Source: Microbispora triticiradicis (GTDB lineage Bacteria; Actinomycetota; Actinomycetes; Streptosporangiales; Streptosporangiaceae). Taken from it: a DNA stretch of 64,000 bases. This document shows positions 27,780 through 42,571 of the stretch, in pieces. The position numbers and the translations under genes are program-made. Below the pieces are notes generated by a model. The model saw nothing but the letters and a program-made list of their open reading frames with translations. It searched no databases and had not been told where the DNA came from. The stretch covers positions 1 to 64,000 of the forward strand of contig QFZU02000056.1 of NCBI GenBank assembly GCA_003260025.2. Direction: 5' to 3'. Within the stretch, counting starts at the first letter, position 1. Each line of letters opens with the position of its first letter.

Positions 27780-28459
27780 CTCTTCCGTCGCCTCCGCGTG
27801 TCCGCTCGCGGGGGTCGTCCTGCGACGACGCGAACAAGGGTCGCGGGCGGCTCGACCCTACCGCGCCCCACTGTCACGAGCTCGACGTGCCTCACCCCGT
27901 ACGACTGGAGGTGAGGGCGGGCGGCCTCCAGTTCCTCCTGTGCCCGCTCTCCCTTCATCGCCAGAAGTTCGCCGTCCTCCCGTAGCAGCGGCATCGACCA
28001 TGAGAGCAGGCGGTCGAGCGGCGCCACCGCCCGTGCGGTCGCGACATCGAAGAGCCTCTTGTAAGCGATCTCCTCGGCGCGTCCGCGCAGCACCTCCACG
28101 TTGTCGAGCTTGAGCGCCTCGGCACACTCGGAGAGGAAGACCGTGCGGCGGAGCAGTGGTTCCAGCAATGTCACCGTCACGTCGGGCCGGACGATCGCGA
28201 GCACCAGGCCGGGCAGGCCGGCGCCGGAACCGATGTCGACGACGGTCGAGTCCGGCGGGATCGCCTCCTCCACCACGGCACAGTTGAGCAGATGGCGGTC
28301 CCAGATCCGGGGGACCTCTCTCGGCCCCAGCAGCCCTCGCACCACTCCGGGACCGGCGAGTAACTCGGCGAACACCCGGGCCCGCTCCAGCGCCTCACCG
28401 GTGAAGATCTCACGCGCCACCGGGGGCGCCTCGGGCAGGTCGTTGCTCTCCGTCATCAC
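27776..28459 (-). CDS. rsmG: 16S rRNA (guanine527-N7)-methyltransferase
   Basis: 227 residues (ATG 28459, or the adjacent ATG 28456). The SAM-binding motif VVDIGSGAGLPGLVLAIVRP and the downstream VTLLEPLLRRTVFL mark RsmG/GidB, which methylates G527 of 16S rRNA. Loss-of-function in other bacteria gives low-level streptomycin resistance. It is the first gene of rsmG-parA-parB and is separated from jag by a terminator. Confidence 0.95.
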   Translation of the reverse strand: MMTESNDLPEAPPVAREIFTGEALERARVFAELLAGPGVVRGLLGPREVPRIWDRHLLNCAVVEEAIPPDSTVVDIGSGAGLPGLVLAIVRPDVTVTLLEPLLRRTVFLSECAEALKLDNVEVLRGRAEEIAYKRLFDVATARAVAPLDRLLSWSMPLLREDGELLAMKGERAQEELEAARPHLQSYGVRHVELVTVGRGRVEPPATLVRVVAGRPPRADTRRRRKR

Positions 28460-28634
28460 TCACTCATCCAGGAACGCTCTGGGGCCAAGGGTAGTCGTCA
28501 TTCCCCGGCCGGGAATGGTCAGCCGTGGATACGGGCGCCGGGTCCGCACTCCCCCGGCCGTGCGGGGAGGCGTGCCGCTCATCCCGCGGTGTGGCAGGAC
28601 TTCAGCAGGACGCAGCAGGACGCCAGGACGGGAA

Positions 28635-28669
28635 AAGCCGCCGGCCCCGAAGATCGGGACCGACGGCTT
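28635..28669 (-). terminator. Terminator of the rpmH-to-jag operon
   Basis: On the minus strand, AAGCCG...CGGCTT forms a long imperfect stem (two mismatched positions) closing around TCCCGATCTTCGGGG and followed by TTTTCCC. The 302-base gap 28460-28761 otherwise holds only the presumed rsmG promoter. Confidence 0.75.
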
Positions 28670-28761
28670 CCCACGTCGGAGTTTGCGGAACCCCGGCGTT
28701 TCCGGCACCACAGCTGAGAGCCGTACGGGCTCGAAAGCGGAGCCGGAACCGCGAGGAACGG

Positions 28762-29256
28762 TCAGGCGGGCAGGACCACCACGAAACGGCGGGGCTCCTC
28801 GCCCTCCGACTCGCTGCGCAGGCCCGCCGCCGCGACGGCGTCGTGCACGATCTTCCGCTCGAAGGGCGTCATCGGGGTGAGCGCCTTGGGCTCGCCCGTG
28901 CGCTTGACGTCCGCGGCCGCCGAGGAGCCCACCTTCGTCAGCTCGGCGCGGCGCCGCTCCCGGTAGCCGCCCACGTCGAGCATCAGCCGGGAACGCTCCC
29001 CCGTCTGGCGGTGCACGGCGAGACGCGTCAGCTCCTGCAGCGCCTCCAGCACCTCCCCGCCGGAGCCCACGAGATCGTCACCCTTGATCCCGACGATCGA
29101 CACCACGGCGCGGTCCCCCTCCACGTCCATGTCGATGTCGCCGTCCAGGTCGGCGATGTCGAGCAGGCCCTCCAGGTAGTCCGCCGCGATCTCGCCCTCC
29201 TGTTCCAGGGCGTCGACGTCGGGAGCAGGCTTGAGGGTCTCCCCAGCTTCGGTCAC
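28762..29256 (-). CDS. jag: Jag/KhpB R3H-domain RNA-binding protein
   Basis: 164 residues, GTG start. A KH-like domain is seen (AVVSIVGIKGDDLVGSGG, then EALQELTRLAV), and the C-terminal R3H domain carries the MTPFERKIVHDAVAAAGL segment and a final SEGEEPRRFVVVLPA. Conserved partner of YidC in the rpmH operon; binds RNA. An acidic stretch near residues 10-50 replaces the Jag-N domain of Firmicutes. Confidence 0.93.
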   Translation of the reverse strand: MTEAGETLKPAPDVDALEQEGEIAADYLEGLLDIADLDGDIDMDVEGDRAVVSIVGIKGDDLVGSGGEVLEALQELTRLAVHRQTGERSRLMLDVGGYRERRRAELTKVGSSAAADVKRTGEPKALTPMTPFERKIVHDAVAAAGLRSESEGEEPRRFVVVLPA

Positions 29257-29274
29257 GTCCGGACTCTCCTTCTC

Positions 29275-30231
29275 CTACGACTTCTTGCTGCCGGTGCGCT
29301 TGCTGCGGGGCTGGCGCGCCGGCTGCTGACGGACGATCTTGGGGGCGGGTTCCGGCTCTGCCTCCGGGGCCTTCGCGGTCTTGGGCTTACCCACCAGCTT
29401 CGTGAAGACGCCGTTCGACGGCTCGGGGGTGGTGATGTTGCCCTTCTCGTCCACGACCGGCATGGGGTGGCGGCTGTAGAACCAGTGCTGCTGGCCGAGC
29501 GTCCACAGGTTCGTGGTCACCCAGTAGAGGATCAGACCGAGCTGGAAGTTCAGGCTGAAGACGGCGAACAGCGGCGAGATGTACATGAGGATCTTCTGCT
29601 GCTGCGCCATGGGGTTGTCCGGCATCTGCGCCATCGAGCGCGTCACGCTCTGCCGGACGGTGAGGAAGGTGGTGCACGAGCTGACTGCGACGAAGAGGCC
29701 GAGCACGATCTTCGTGACCACCGGATCGGCGCTGAACTTCTCGATGTCCGCCGCGCTCGTGAAGAAGGTCGCCGGCAGCGGAGCACCGAAGACGTGCGCG
29801 TGCCGGGCGCTCTCCACGAGATCCTTGGACATCCCGAAGACGGCCCGGTCCTCGGCGATGGCCCGCAGCACGGTGAACATCGAGATGAAGATCGGGAACT
29901 GCGCGACGATCGGGAGGCAGCCACCCAGAGGGTTGGTGCCGGCCTCCTGGTACAGCTTCATGACCTCTTGGTTCATGCGCTGCTTGTCGTTCTTGTACTT
30001 CTTGCGCAGCTCCTGCACCTTGGGCGCGAGTTCCTGCATCTTCCGCGACGAGCGCATCTGCTTCATGAAGAGCGGGAAGATCAGCAGACGCATCAGCACG
30101 GTCAGGGTGATGATGGTCAGCGCCCAGTTGAGACCGCTACTGGCGGGGATAAAGGTGCTGTAACCGCCGTGGATCCAGGTGATCACCTGGGCCACCGCCG
30201 TATACAGCCATTTCAGGAATGGCAGCTCCAC
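29275..30231 (-). CDS. yidC: Membrane protein insertase YidC
   Basis: 318 residues from the GTG at 30231 (MELPFLKWLY), 4 bases after yidD and behind AAGGGAG; the frame is open further upstream but that overlaps yidD. Five hydrophobic segments, the KMQELAPKVQELRKKY cytoplasmic helical hairpin, and the conserved NPLGGCLPIVAQFPIFISMF stretch identify YidC/Oxa1. The C-terminal tail is Lys/Arg/Pro-rich. Inserts membrane proteins with or without Sec. Confidence 0.95.
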   Translation of the reverse strand: MELPFLKWLYTAVAQVITWIHGGYSTFIPASSGLNWALTIITLTVLMRLLIFPLFMKQMRSSRKMQELAPKVQELRKKYKNDKQRMNQEVMKLYQEAGTNPLGGCLPIVAQFPIFISMFTVLRAIAEDRAVFGMSKDLVESARHAHVFGAPLPATFFTSAADIEKFSADPVVTKIVLGLFVAVSSCTTFLTVRQSVTRSMAQMPDNPMAQQQKILMYISPLFAVFSLNFQLGLILYWVTTNLWTLGQQHWFYSRHPMPVVDEKGNITTPEPSNGVFTKLVGKPKTAKAPEAEPEPAPKIVRQQPARQPRSKRTGSKKS

Positions 30232-30235
30232 CGAG

Positions 30236-30550
30236 CTAGCTCCCTTGCGTTTCGTCGTGAGACCGGACTCGGCGTGGGGGCACCGGGTCGAAACCTCCAG
30301 GATGGAACGGATGGCACCGTCCAATACGCCTGACGGTCAGCCATACCCCGCGCGCCGCTCCGTGAACGGCGACGGCCTCGAGACCATAGGCACTACAGGA
30401 CGGCTCGAACCGGCACCTCGGCCCCAGCAACGGGCTGATGAATGCGCGGTAGAACCGGATGAGCGCGAGCAGCACGCGGGCGACCAGCCCTTCCGCGAGC
30501 CGGTCGGCCTCCCCGGGCGCCTCGGCCGGGGTCGGATGCTGCGCTGTCAT
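30236..30550 (-). CDS. yidD: Membrane protein insertion efficiency factor YidD
   Basis: 104 residues. The signature [32 protein letters not shown] and [17 protein letters not shown] are intact. ATG overlaps the rnpA stop (ATGA), and the stop is 4 bases before yidC. Confidence 0.95.
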   Translation of the reverse strand: MTAQHPTPAEAPGEADRLAEGLVARVLLALIRFYRAFISPLLGPRCRFEPSCSAYGLEAVAVHGAARGVWLTVRRIGRCHPFHPGGFDPVPPRRVRSHDETQGS

Positions 30551-30924
30551 GACCGTCCATCCGTCGGGGTCCGGGCGTCGGACCCGCGCCGCCGGAGTAA
30601 ACGACTCAGCGCGACGTCGAGTTCGGCGGCCAGGTGCTCGCTGCGCGCGGACGCGGCCGGTGGATTGGCGCGTACCACCAAGAGGCTACCTCTCGGCAGC
30701 ATCGGCAGGCGGCTCCGCATGAGGTGTCTCAACCTGCGCCTGACCTGGTTCCGCACCACGGCGCCACCGACCGCCCTGCTCACGACGAAGCCGACCAGCG
30801 GTGGCTCGTCGGCGTCGCGCAGGTTCAGATGTGCGACCAGGGCGGGACGCCCGGCGCGTCGCCCACGGCGGATCGCGTCGGCGAACTCGTCACCCCGACG
30901 CATGCGGGACGCGGACGGCAGCAC
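30547..30924 (-). CDS. rnpA: Ribonuclease P protein component
   Basis: 125 residues, GTG start. RNase P protein signatures: [21 protein letters not shown] at the N-terminus and the RNR motif in [14 protein letters not shown]. Protein subunit of the tRNA 5'-processing ribozyme. Confidence 0.95.
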   Translation of the reverse strand: MLPSASRMRRGDEFADAIRRGRRAGRPALVAHLNLRDADEPPLVGFVVSRAVGGAVVRNQVRRRLRHLMRSRLPMLPRGSLLVVRANPPAASARSEHLAAELDVALSRLLRRRGSDARTPTDGRS

Positions 30925-31003
30925 CGGGCCTTCCTCGACGTACGGCCGCCCGCTCCACCGGCGCCGTGAGGGGCACCGGGTGCGAGCGGGCGGCGACTGG
31001 TCG

Positions 31004-31141
31004 TCAGACCGTCAGCTCGGCGCGGCCCTTGCGGCGGCGCGCGGCCAGGATGGCGCGGCCGGCCCGGGTGCGCATGCGCAGCCGGAAGCCGTGGGTCTTC
31101 GCGCGGCGACGGTTGTTCGGCTGGTAAGTACGCTTGCTCAC
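31004..31141 (-). CDS. rpmH: 50S ribosomal protein L34
   Basis: 45 residues from GTG 31141: [18 protein letters not shown] and a basic remainder, the whole of L34. The longer open frame upstream (to 31189) is not part of the protein. First gene of the leftward operon at the origin. Confidence 0.96.
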   Translation of the reverse strand: MSKRTYQPNNRRRAKTHGFRLRMRTRAGRAILAARRRKGRAELTV

Positions 31142-31344
31142 GAGTGGGCTCCAGGCTTCAGGTACGCCCGCGGGCTGCGGACGCGGCACAATCCAATGTC
31201 ACGCGGCTTGTCATATGCGCGGGCATGCGAAATAGCCGTCGCGTGATTAGCCGACCGGGACACGTTACGGGGCCACCATACGTCAGGTCAAACCGACGCC
31301 CGTGCCGCCAACCGAGTACGGCGGGCGACCATGGCCCACTAGGC

Positions 31345-31474
31345 TGTGGACAACGCCTTGAACGCGAGTGTGCACACCGCTACTGTCGGCCGTCCGGCCC
31401 TTCCCCTCATCAGCGTGGATGTGCCCGGGGAGAATACGCGGCCTGTGTACATCGTGTGGATCACATGTGGACCA
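31345..31474. promoter_or_regulatory. DnaA-box cluster in the rpmH-dnaA divergent promoter region
   Basis: In the 433-base gap 31142-31574, TGTGGACAA (31345-31353) is a perfect actinobacterial DnaA box, and TGTGGATCA (31455-31463) and TGTGGACCA (31466-31474) are near matches. This suggests autoregulation of dnaA. No gene is supported in the gap. Confidence 0.65.
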
Positions 31475-31574
31475 GGCATCCGGAAGAGGGCCGGTGCCGT
31501 GAGGCGTACCGGACTGGACACGGCACGGATCGCGGCGGCGGACGGGGCCGCGCAAAGGGAGGAGGGGCCGAGCC

Positions 31575-33299
31575 ATGGAAGGCGTCGATCTCAACGCTGT
31601 ATGGGCTCGGGCGCTCCGGACCCTCTTCGACGAGGGCGTCTCCGGACAGCAGCGTGCGTTCCTCCAGATGACGCAGCCCTCCGGCCTCATCAACGACACC
31701 ATCCTCCTGGCCGCCCCGAACGACTTCGCCAAAGAGGTCATCGAGGTGCGGCTGCGTCCGCTGATCGTGCACGCGCTGTCGCAGGAGCTCGGCAGGCCGG
31801 TGCGGATCGCGGTGATGGTGGATCCCGGCGCGGGGCTGCAGGCCGCTCCGGACCCCGTGGGCCAGGGGCCGGCCGACCGTCATCCACAGCAGTCGTCCAC
31901 AGATTATCCACAGCCTCACCCCCAGGCTCCGCGCTTCCCCTTAAATGAGGACGGACCCTCCCGGCGCGAGCCCGAATCGCACGCCCCACCGAGCATCCAC
32001 AGCCCCCTACACGGCCAGTCGCACGGTCCGTCGCACGGCCAGCCGCACGGTCCTTCCCACGGCCGCCCGCAGGGGTCGCAGCAGGTCCACGGGGGCCCGC
32101 GGTATCCACAGGACCCGCAGTATCCACAGCCCGCCCAGCAGGTCTCCCCGCCCGACCGCATGCAGCGGCCGGGCGGCTACTCGCCCGAGCCTCCCCCGGC
32201 GCCGAAGCCGGAGCCGGCGCAGAACCGCTGGGACGCGCGGGGCGGCCGCCCGAGCGGCGAGTCGGCGCGGCTCAACGCCAAGTACACGTTCGAGACGTTC
32301 GTCATCGGCGCGAGCAACCGCTTCGCCCACGCCGCCGCCGTCGCGGTGGCCGAGGCCCCCGCCAAGGCGTACAACCCGCTGTTCATCTACGGCGACTCCG
32401 GGCTGGGGAAGACACACCTGCTGCACGCGATCGGCCACTACGCGCAGAGCCTCTACGACGGCGCCAGGGTCCGGTACGTGAGCTCTGAGGAGTTCACCAA
32501 CGACTTCATCAACTCCATTCGCGACCACAAGGCGGACGGGTTCCGGGCCCGCTACCGCGCGGTCGACATCCTCCTTGTGGACGACATCCAGTTCCTGGAG
32601 GGCAAGGAGCAGACGCAGGAGGAGTTCTTCCACACGTTCAACACCCTCCACAACGCCAGCAAGCAGATCGTCATCTCCAGCGACCGGGCCCCCAAGCAGC
32701 TCGTCACGCTGGAGGACCGGCTGCGCAACCGGTTCGAGTGGGGCCTGATCACCGACGTCCAGCCGCCGGAGCTGGAGACCCGCATCGCGATCCTGCGGAA
32801 GAAGGCGATCCAGGAGGGCCTGGCCGCGCCGCCCGACGTCCTGGAGTACATCGCCAGCCGCATCGCCACCAACATCCGCGAACTGGAGGGGGCGCTGATC
32901 CGGGTCACCGCGTTCGCCAGCCTCAACCGCCAGTCCGTGGACCTCCAGCTCGCCGAGATCGTCCTCAAGGACCTGATCAGTGAGGACGCGAGCCCGGAGA
33001 TCACCATCTCCCTCATCATGTCCACAACCGCGGAGTACTTCGGCGTCTCGCTCGACGACCTGTGCGGTAGCTCACGGTCGCGGGCTCTGGTCACCGCCCG
33101 GCAGATCGCGATGTATCTGGCCCGCGAACTCACGGACCTGTCGCTGCCGAAGATCGGCCAGCAGTTCGGCGGCCGGGACCACACCACCGTCATGCACGCG
33201 GAGCGTAAGATCCGCTCGCTCATGGCCGAGCGGCACTCGATGTACAACCAGGTCAACGAGCTGACCACCCGGATCAAGCAGCGCGCACGCAACTCTTAG
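31575..33299 (+). CDS. dnaA: Chromosomal replication initiator protein DnaA
   Basis: 574 residues, ATG 31575 behind GGGAGGAGGGG. Domain I is residues 1-90. Domain II is a long Pro/Gln/His/Ser-rich linker (about 90-230) with [14 protein letters not shown] repeats. Domain III has Walker [10 protein letters not shown] and Walker [12 protein letters not shown]. Domain IV ends with the DnaA signature [15 protein letters not shown]. Binds DnaA boxes and opens oriC. The linker-coding DNA itself carries six DnaA-box-like sequences. Confidence 0.98.
   Translation: MEGVDLNAVWARALRTLFDEGVSGQQRAFLQMTQPSGLINDTILLAAPNDFAKEVIEVRLRPLIVHALSQELGRPVRIAVMVDPGAGLQAAPDPVGQGPADRHPQQSSTDYPQPHPQAPRFPLNEDGPSRREPESHAPPSIHSPLHGQSHGPSHGQPHGPSHGRPQGSQQVHGGPRYPQDPQYPQPAQQVSPPDRMQRPGGYSPEPPPAPKPEPAQNRWDARGGRPSGESARLNAKYTFETFVIGASNRFAHAAAVAVAEAPAKAYNPLFIYGDSGLGKTHLLHAIGHYAQSLYDGARVRYVSSEEFTNDFINSIRDHKADGFRARYRAVDILLVDDIQFLEGKEQTQEEFFHTFNTLHNASKQIVISSDRAPKQLVTLEDRLRNRFEWGLITDVQPPELETRIAILRKKAIQEGLAAPPDVLEYIASRIATNIRELEGALIRVTAFASLNRQSVDLQLAEIVLKDLISEDASPEITISLIMSTTAEYFGVSLDDLCGSSRSRALVTARQIAMYLARELTDLSLPKIGQQFGGRDHTTVMHAERKIRSLMAERHSMYNQVNELTTRIKQRARNS
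31880..32128 (+). repeat. DnaA-box-like sequences inside the dnaA linker
   Basis: TCATCCACA (31880), TCGTCCACA (31893), TTATCCACA (31904, perfect), GCATCCACA (31993), GTATCCACA (32102) and GTATCCACA (32120), all in one orientation. They encode His-Pro-Gln/Tyr-Pro-Gln-type steps of the low-complexity linker, so codon choice alone may or may not explain them. Confidence 0.7.
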
Positions 33300-33822
33300 T
33301 GCACAGGCTGTGGATAACTCTGTGGATCAGGGATGCCGCCTCATCGCGGCCCGAATCGCGTTACCCCCACCCTCTCCGGACCGCCGGCAGGCCGTCCCCA
33401 CTTGGGGACAACTTTGGGGAGAAGCTGGGGACAGCTTGGGGAATACCTGTGGGCAGGCTGGGGACGCCCTGTGCGTACTCGTCACAGGCACATCGGCTGT
33501 CCCTTTTACCCCGTGGACAACCGGTGGAAACCTGGTGGATTACTCGTGGACAGAGGTGCCCGAACCTGGGGACGGGCTGTGGGGACAGCGCGGCCACCCA
33601 CAGTCCACAGGGGGTCCGTCCACCTTTCCCCCACAGCACCAGTGGATGAAGCATCTCCGCTGAGCTGCGAAAATGCTCCTCATCCACATATCCACACTCC
33701 CTAATACGAGGACCTGTATCTCTCTCTAAGGAACTCAAGAACCATAGAAGGGGTTCTGGAGGCACACAGGTGCGGGAGAGTGAAGACTTGACGATGCAGC
33801 GACACCCAGGAGGCTGATCCAC
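33300..33822. other. oriC: Origin of replication oriC
   Basis: The 523-base dnaA-dnaN gap is dense in DnaA-box-like 9-mers in both orientations: TGTGGATAA 33309 (perfect), TGTGGATCA 33321, TGGGGACAA 33403, CGTGGACAA 33512, GGTGGATTA 33534, CGTGGACAG 33545, TCATCCACA 33680, ATATCCACA 33688, plus many weaker GGGGACA copies. The stretch 33690-33755 is the least GC-rich part and may be the unwinding element. Placement between dnaA and dnaN is the actinobacterial norm. Confidence 0.93.
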
Positions 33823-34962
33823 GTGATGTTCCGGATCGATCGCGATGTGCTCGCCGAGGCCGTGGCGTGGACGGCACGGAGCCTTCCGGCCCGTCCCTCG
33901 GTGCCGGTGCTCGCCGGCATGCGGCTTGAGGTGACCGACGACCAGAGGCTGAAGCTCTCCGGCTTCGACTACGAGGTCTCCGCCGAGGTGACCCTCGACC
34001 TGCAGACCGGGGAGGCGGGCGTGGTGCTCGTCTCCGGCAAGCTGCTCGCCGAGATCACGCGCGCCCTCCCCGCACAGCCGGTCGAACTGGTCGTGGACGG
34101 GGCGAAGGCCGTCGTCACCTGTGGAAGCGCGCGGTTCACCCTGCTCACCATGCCTGTGGAGGACTACCCGTCCCTTCCGGCGATGCCGCCCGCCGCCGGA
34201 CGGGTCGGCAGCGACGTGTTCGCCTCCGCCGTCGGCCAGGTGGCCGTGGCCGCGGGCAAGGACGACACGCTCCCGATGCTCACCGGCGTCCGGATGGAGA
34301 TCGACGGCGACACGGTGACCCTCGCCGCGACCGACCGCTACCGGCTCGCCGTACGCGAACTGAAGTGGCAGCCGGAGCAGCCCGGCTTCCAGGCCGTGGC
34401 GATGATTCCCGGCCGTACGCTCGCCGACACGGCCAAGGCGCTCGGCGGCAGCGGTGCGGAGGTCGAGATCGCGCTCAGCTCCGCCGGCGGCACCGGCGAG
34501 GGCATGATCGGGTTCTCCAGCTCCGGGCGGCGGACGACGACCCGGCTGCTCGACCCCGAGTTCCCCAAGTACCGCTCTCTGCTGCCCACCGAGTTCTCCG
34601 CCCGCGCCGACTTGTCCACAGGCTCGTTCGTCGAGGCCGTCAAGCGCGTCGCGCTCGTCGCCGAGCGAAACACCCCCGTACGGCTGGCCTTCCGCGGCGG
34701 AGAGGTCGTCCTGGAGGCCGGCAGCGGCGACGAGGCCCAGGCGGTGGAGGCGCTCCCGGTCGACTTCGACGGCGACGAGATCAACATCGCGTTCAACCAC
34801 CAGTTCCTGCTGGAGGGCCTGGGGGCGATCGACTCCGACATCGCCCGGCTGCAGTTCACCACGCCGACCAAGCCGGCCATCCTCACCGCGGGCAAGCCTG
34901 TGGACGAAGGCGCGAACGAGGACTACCGCTACCTGATCATGCCTATCCGCCTGTCCAGCTGA
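33823..34962 (+). CDS. dnaN: DNA polymerase III beta subunit (sliding clamp)
   Basis: 379 residues from GTG 33823 behind AGGAGG (ATG 33826 also possible). Three clamp repeats are evident; the N-terminus FRIDRDVLAEAVAWTARSLP and the C-terminal EDYRYLIMPIRL are diagnostic. Processivity factor for replication. A perfect DnaA box TTGTCCACA lies within the gene at 34612-34620. Confidence 0.97.
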   Translation: MMFRIDRDVLAEAVAWTARSLPARPSVPVLAGMRLEVTDDQRLKLSGFDYEVSAEVTLDLQTGEAGVVLVSGKLLAEITRALPAQPVELVVDGAKAVVTCGSARFTLLTMPVEDYPSLPAMPPAAGRVGSDVFASAVGQVAVAAGKDDTLPMLTGVRMEIDGDTVTLAATDRYRLAVRELKWQPEQPGFQAVAMIPGRTLADTAKALGGSGAEVEIALSSAGGTGEGMIGFSSSGRRTTTRLLDPEFPKYRSLLPTEFSARADLSTGSFVEAVKRVALVAERNTPVRLAFRGGEVVLEAGSGDEAQAVEALPVDFDGDEINIAFNHQFLLEGLGAIDSDIARLQFTTPTKPAILTAGKPVDEGANEDYRYLIMPIRLSS

Positions 34963-35066
34963 TCTCGCCGTGACGCCCCGGGCGTACGCTTTGGCCGTGG
35001 CATGGACACCCGATGCATGGGTACGCGTGCCTCGGTGGACGACGCGGACGTCAAGGGGTGGCTCAG

Positions 35067-36011
35067 ATGCAGATCGGCATGATCGGGCTCGGCAGGATGG
35101 GCGGGAACATGGCCGAGCGGCTGCGGCGCGGCGGCCATGAGGTCGTCGGCTACGACCGCGATCCCGCCCTCAGCGACGTCGGCAGCCTGAAGGACCTCGT
35201 CGAGAGGCTTCAGGCGCCGCGCGCGGTCTGGGTGATGGTCCCCGCCGGAGCGCCGACCCGGGCCACCGTCGAGCAACTGCGCGACCTGCTGTCGGAGGGC
35301 GACGTCGTGATCGACGGCGGCAACTCCCACTACCTGGACGACCAGCGGCACGCGGCGGACCTCGGCACACGCGGCATCGGCTTCGTCGACGTGGGCGTCA
35401 GCGGCGGCGTGTGGGGCCTGCAGAACGGCTACGCGCTGATGGTCGGGGGCGAGGACGAGCACGTCGGGCGGCTCATGCCGGCCTTCGACACGCTCAAGCC
35501 CGAGGGTGAGGACGGCTTCGTGCACGCGGGCGGCGTCGGCGCGGGCCACTTCGCGAAGATGGTCCACAACGGCATCGAGTACGGCATGATGCAGTCCTTC
35601 GCCGAGGGCTGGGAACTGCTGGAGGCCAGCGACGTCGTCACCAACGTCCCCGACACGTTCCGGAGCTGGCGGCACGGCACGGTCATCCAGTCCTGGCTGC
35701 TCGACCTGCTGGTGCGGGCCCTGCGGGAGGACCCCGACCTCGCCGACCTGAAGGGCTACGCGGAGGACTCCGGCGAGGGCCGGTGGACCGTGCAGGCCGC
35801 CGTCGACCACGCCGTGCCCCTGCCGGCCATCACGGCCGCGCTGTACGCCAGGTTCGCCTCGCGCCAGGCCGACTCCCCGGCGATGAAGATGGTCGCGGCG
35901 CTGCGCAACCAGTTCGGCGGCCACGCGGTCGCGTCGGCCGAGGGCCAGACCGGCAGGGGCGCCGACTCCCCCGGCGCCGACGTGGCTCCGCCCCCCGAAG
36001 CCGACCGGTGA
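35067..36011 (+). CDS. gnd: 6-phosphogluconate dehydrogenase (decarboxylating), short form
   Basis: 314 residues from ATG 35067; the frame is open from 35013 but homology begins at [22 protein letters not shown](P) motif at the N-terminus, [11 protein letters not shown] and [13 protein letters not shown] (catalytic Lys/His region) are intact. Converts 6-phosphogluconate to ribulose 5-phosphate. The about 300-residue size is the NAD-type short class. Its place between dnaN and recF is typical of Streptomyces relatives. Confidence 0.94.
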   Translation: MQIGMIGLGRMGGNMAERLRRGGHEVVGYDRDPALSDVGSLKDLVERLQAPRAVWVMVPAGAPTRATVEQLRDLLSEGDVVIDGGNSHYLDDQRHAADLGTRGIGFVDVGVSGGVWGLQNGYALMVGGEDEHVGRLMPAFDTLKPEGEDGFVHAGGVGAGHFAKMVHNGIEYGMMQSFAEGWELLEASDVVTNVPDTFRSWRHGTVIQSWLLDLLVRALREDPDLADLKGYAEDSGEGRWTVQAAVDHAVPLPAITAALYARFASRQADSPAMKMVAALRNQFGGHAVASAEGQTGRGADSPGADVAPPPEADR

Positions 36012-36048
36012 CCACCCCGGGCGGCCGGTGGGCACTAGCCTTGCGGGC

Positions 36049-37236
36049 GTGCACGTGGCGAGCCTGTCCCTCACCGACTTCCGGTCCTACCCGGAGGTCG
36101 AGCTGACGCTCGAACCGGGCGCGACGGCCTTCGTGGGGCCGAACGGGCAGGGCAAGACCAACCTCGTCGAGGCGCTCGGCTACCTCGCGACCCATTCGAG
36201 CCACCGGGTGGCCACCGACGCCCCGCTCGTACGGCACGGCGCGCAGCGGGCGGTCGTACGGGCCGTGGTGGTCAGGGACGACCGCCGCGCCCTCGTCGAG
36301 GTGGAGATCAACCCGGGCCGGGCCAACCGCGCCCGGGTGAACCGCTCGCCGGTGCCGCGGCCGCGCGACGCGCTCGGCCTGCTGCGCACGGTCCTGTTCG
36401 CCCCCGAGGACCTCGCGCTCGTCAAGGGCGACCCCTCCGAGCGCCGCCGGTTCATGGACGAGCTGCTCGTCGCCCGCGCCCCCAGGTTCGCGGCCGTACG
36501 CGCCGACTACGAGCGCGTGCTCAAGCAGCGCAACACCCTCCTGCGTACGGCCGCGGCGTCCCGGGCGGGGCGGCGGCGCGGCCCCCGAAGGCAGGACGAC
36601 GACGCGGCGTTCGCCGCTGCGGGCGCCGGAGACGTGCTGAGCACGCTGGAGATCTGGGACACCCACCTGGTGCGCTTCGGCGCCGAACTGCTGGCGGCCC
36701 GGCTGCACCTGGTGGACCTGCTGCGCCCGCTCGCCGCCAAGGCGTACGCGACGCTCGCCCCGTCGTCCGGGCTCGCCGATCTGGAGTACCGGGCGTCGGG
36801 GTTATCCACAGATATCCCCACCCTGGGGACAAACCGGGAACTTCTCGCCGAAGGCCTGCGGGCGGGCCTCGCCGAGGCGCGTCAGGCAGAGCTCGAACGC
36901 GGCGTGACCCTCGTCGGCCCGCACCGCGACGACCTGCTGCTGCGGCTGGGCGAGCTGCCGGCCCGCGGCTACGCCAGCCACGGCGAGTCGTGGTCGTTCG
37001 CGCTCGCGCTGCGGCTCGCGGCCTACGACCTGCTGAGAACCGACGGCGGCGACCCCGTGCTGATCCTCGACGACGTCTTCGCCGAGCTGGACGGGCAGCG
37101 GCGCAGGCGGCTCACCGAGATCGTCGCCCCGGCCGAGCAGGTGCTCATCACCGCCGCGGTGCCGGACGACGTGCCGCCGGAGCTGACCGGCGCCCGGTTC
37201 GACGTGACCGAAGGGAGCGTGACCCGTGTCCGATGA
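36049..37236 (+). CDS. recF: DNA replication and repair protein RecF
   Basis: 395 residues from GTG 36049 ([14 protein letters not shown]). Walker [10 protein letters not shown] (about residues 31-39) and Walker [13 protein letters not shown] near the C-terminus are present. SMC-like ATPase loading RecA at gaps. No clear ribosome binding site precedes it, so it may be leaderless or the start off by a codon or two. A perfect DnaA box (36802-36810) lies inside. Its end overlaps the next gene by 11 bases. Confidence 0.95.
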   Translation: MHVASLSLTDFRSYPEVELTLEPGATAFVGPNGQGKTNLVEALGYLATHSSHRVATDAPLVRHGAQRAVVRAVVVRDDRRALVEVEINPGRANRARVNRSPVPRPRDALGLLRTVLFAPEDLALVKGDPSERRRFMDELLVARAPRFAAVRADYERVLKQRNTLLRTAAASRAGRRRGPRRQDDDAAFAAAGAGDVLSTLEIWDTHLVRFGAELLAARLHLVDLLRPLAAKAYATLAPSSGLADLEYRASGLSTDIPTLGTNRELLAEGLRAGLAEARQAELERGVTLVGPHRDDLLLRLGELPARGYASHGESWSFALALRLAAYDLLRTDGGDPVLILDDVFAELDGQRRRRLTEIVAPAEQVLITAAVPDDVPPELTGARFDVTEGSVTRVR

Positions 37237-37759
37237 GATATCCACAGGCGGTGGACAATCCCCGAAGGGCTCGGTCGCCCGGGGCGCCGCGCTGGCGCGG
37301 GAGAAGCTGGCCCAGGCCAAGTCCGACGCGCTCAAGCGGGGGCAGCTACCGCGCAGCGAGCCCCGCCGCCGCTCCGGCTCGGGCGCCCCGCGGCGCGACT
37401 CCGGCGATCCGCTGCCGTTCGGCCGGGCGATCCGCGACCTGCTCGCCGCCCGGGGCTGGGAGCAGCCGGTCGCGGTGGGCGGGGTCTTCGGCCGCTGGCC
37501 GGAGATCGTCGGGCCGGACCTCGCCGCCCACACCCGGCCGGAGAGCTTCGAGGACGGCGAGGTGCTGGTCGCCGCCGACTCCACCGCCTGGGCGACCCAG
37601 GTGCGCCTGCTCGCCGCCACGCTGGTCAAGCGGCTGAACGAGGAACTCGGCGACGGCACGGTGACCAGGGTGAAGGTGCGCGGCCCGGGCGCGGGCCCGC
37701 GGCCGGAGGGCGGTCTCCGGGTGCGCGGCAGCCGGGGGCCGGGGGACACCTACGGGTGA
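37226..37759 (+). CDS. DUF721/DciA-family protein
   Basis: 177 residues, GTG start inside the recF end. Basic low-complexity residues 1-60 precede the DUF721 core ([45 protein letters not shown]). The family includes DciA, a helicase-loading or operating factor in bacteria lacking DnaC; the recF-gyrB position is conserved in actinomycetes. Confidence 0.9.
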   Translation: MSDEISTGGGQSPKGSVARGAALAREKLAQAKSDALKRGQLPRSEPRRRSGSGAPRRDSGDPLPFGRAIRDLLAARGWEQPVAVGGVFGRWPEIVGPDLAAHTRPESFEDGEVLVAADSTAWATQVRLLAATLVKRLNEELGDGTVTRVKVRGPGAGPRPEGGLRVRGSRGPGDTYG

Positions 37760-40041
<2,282 letters not shown>

Positions 40042-40069
40042 GCAGCGCGGCTAACCAGAAGGACTTTTC

Positions 40070-42567
<2,498 letters not shown>

Positions 42568-42571
<4 letters not shown>

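Noticed and set aside
33299..33704. Overlapping plus-strand frames of 116-123 codons
   Set aside because: They lie in oriC among DnaA boxes and have no protein features.
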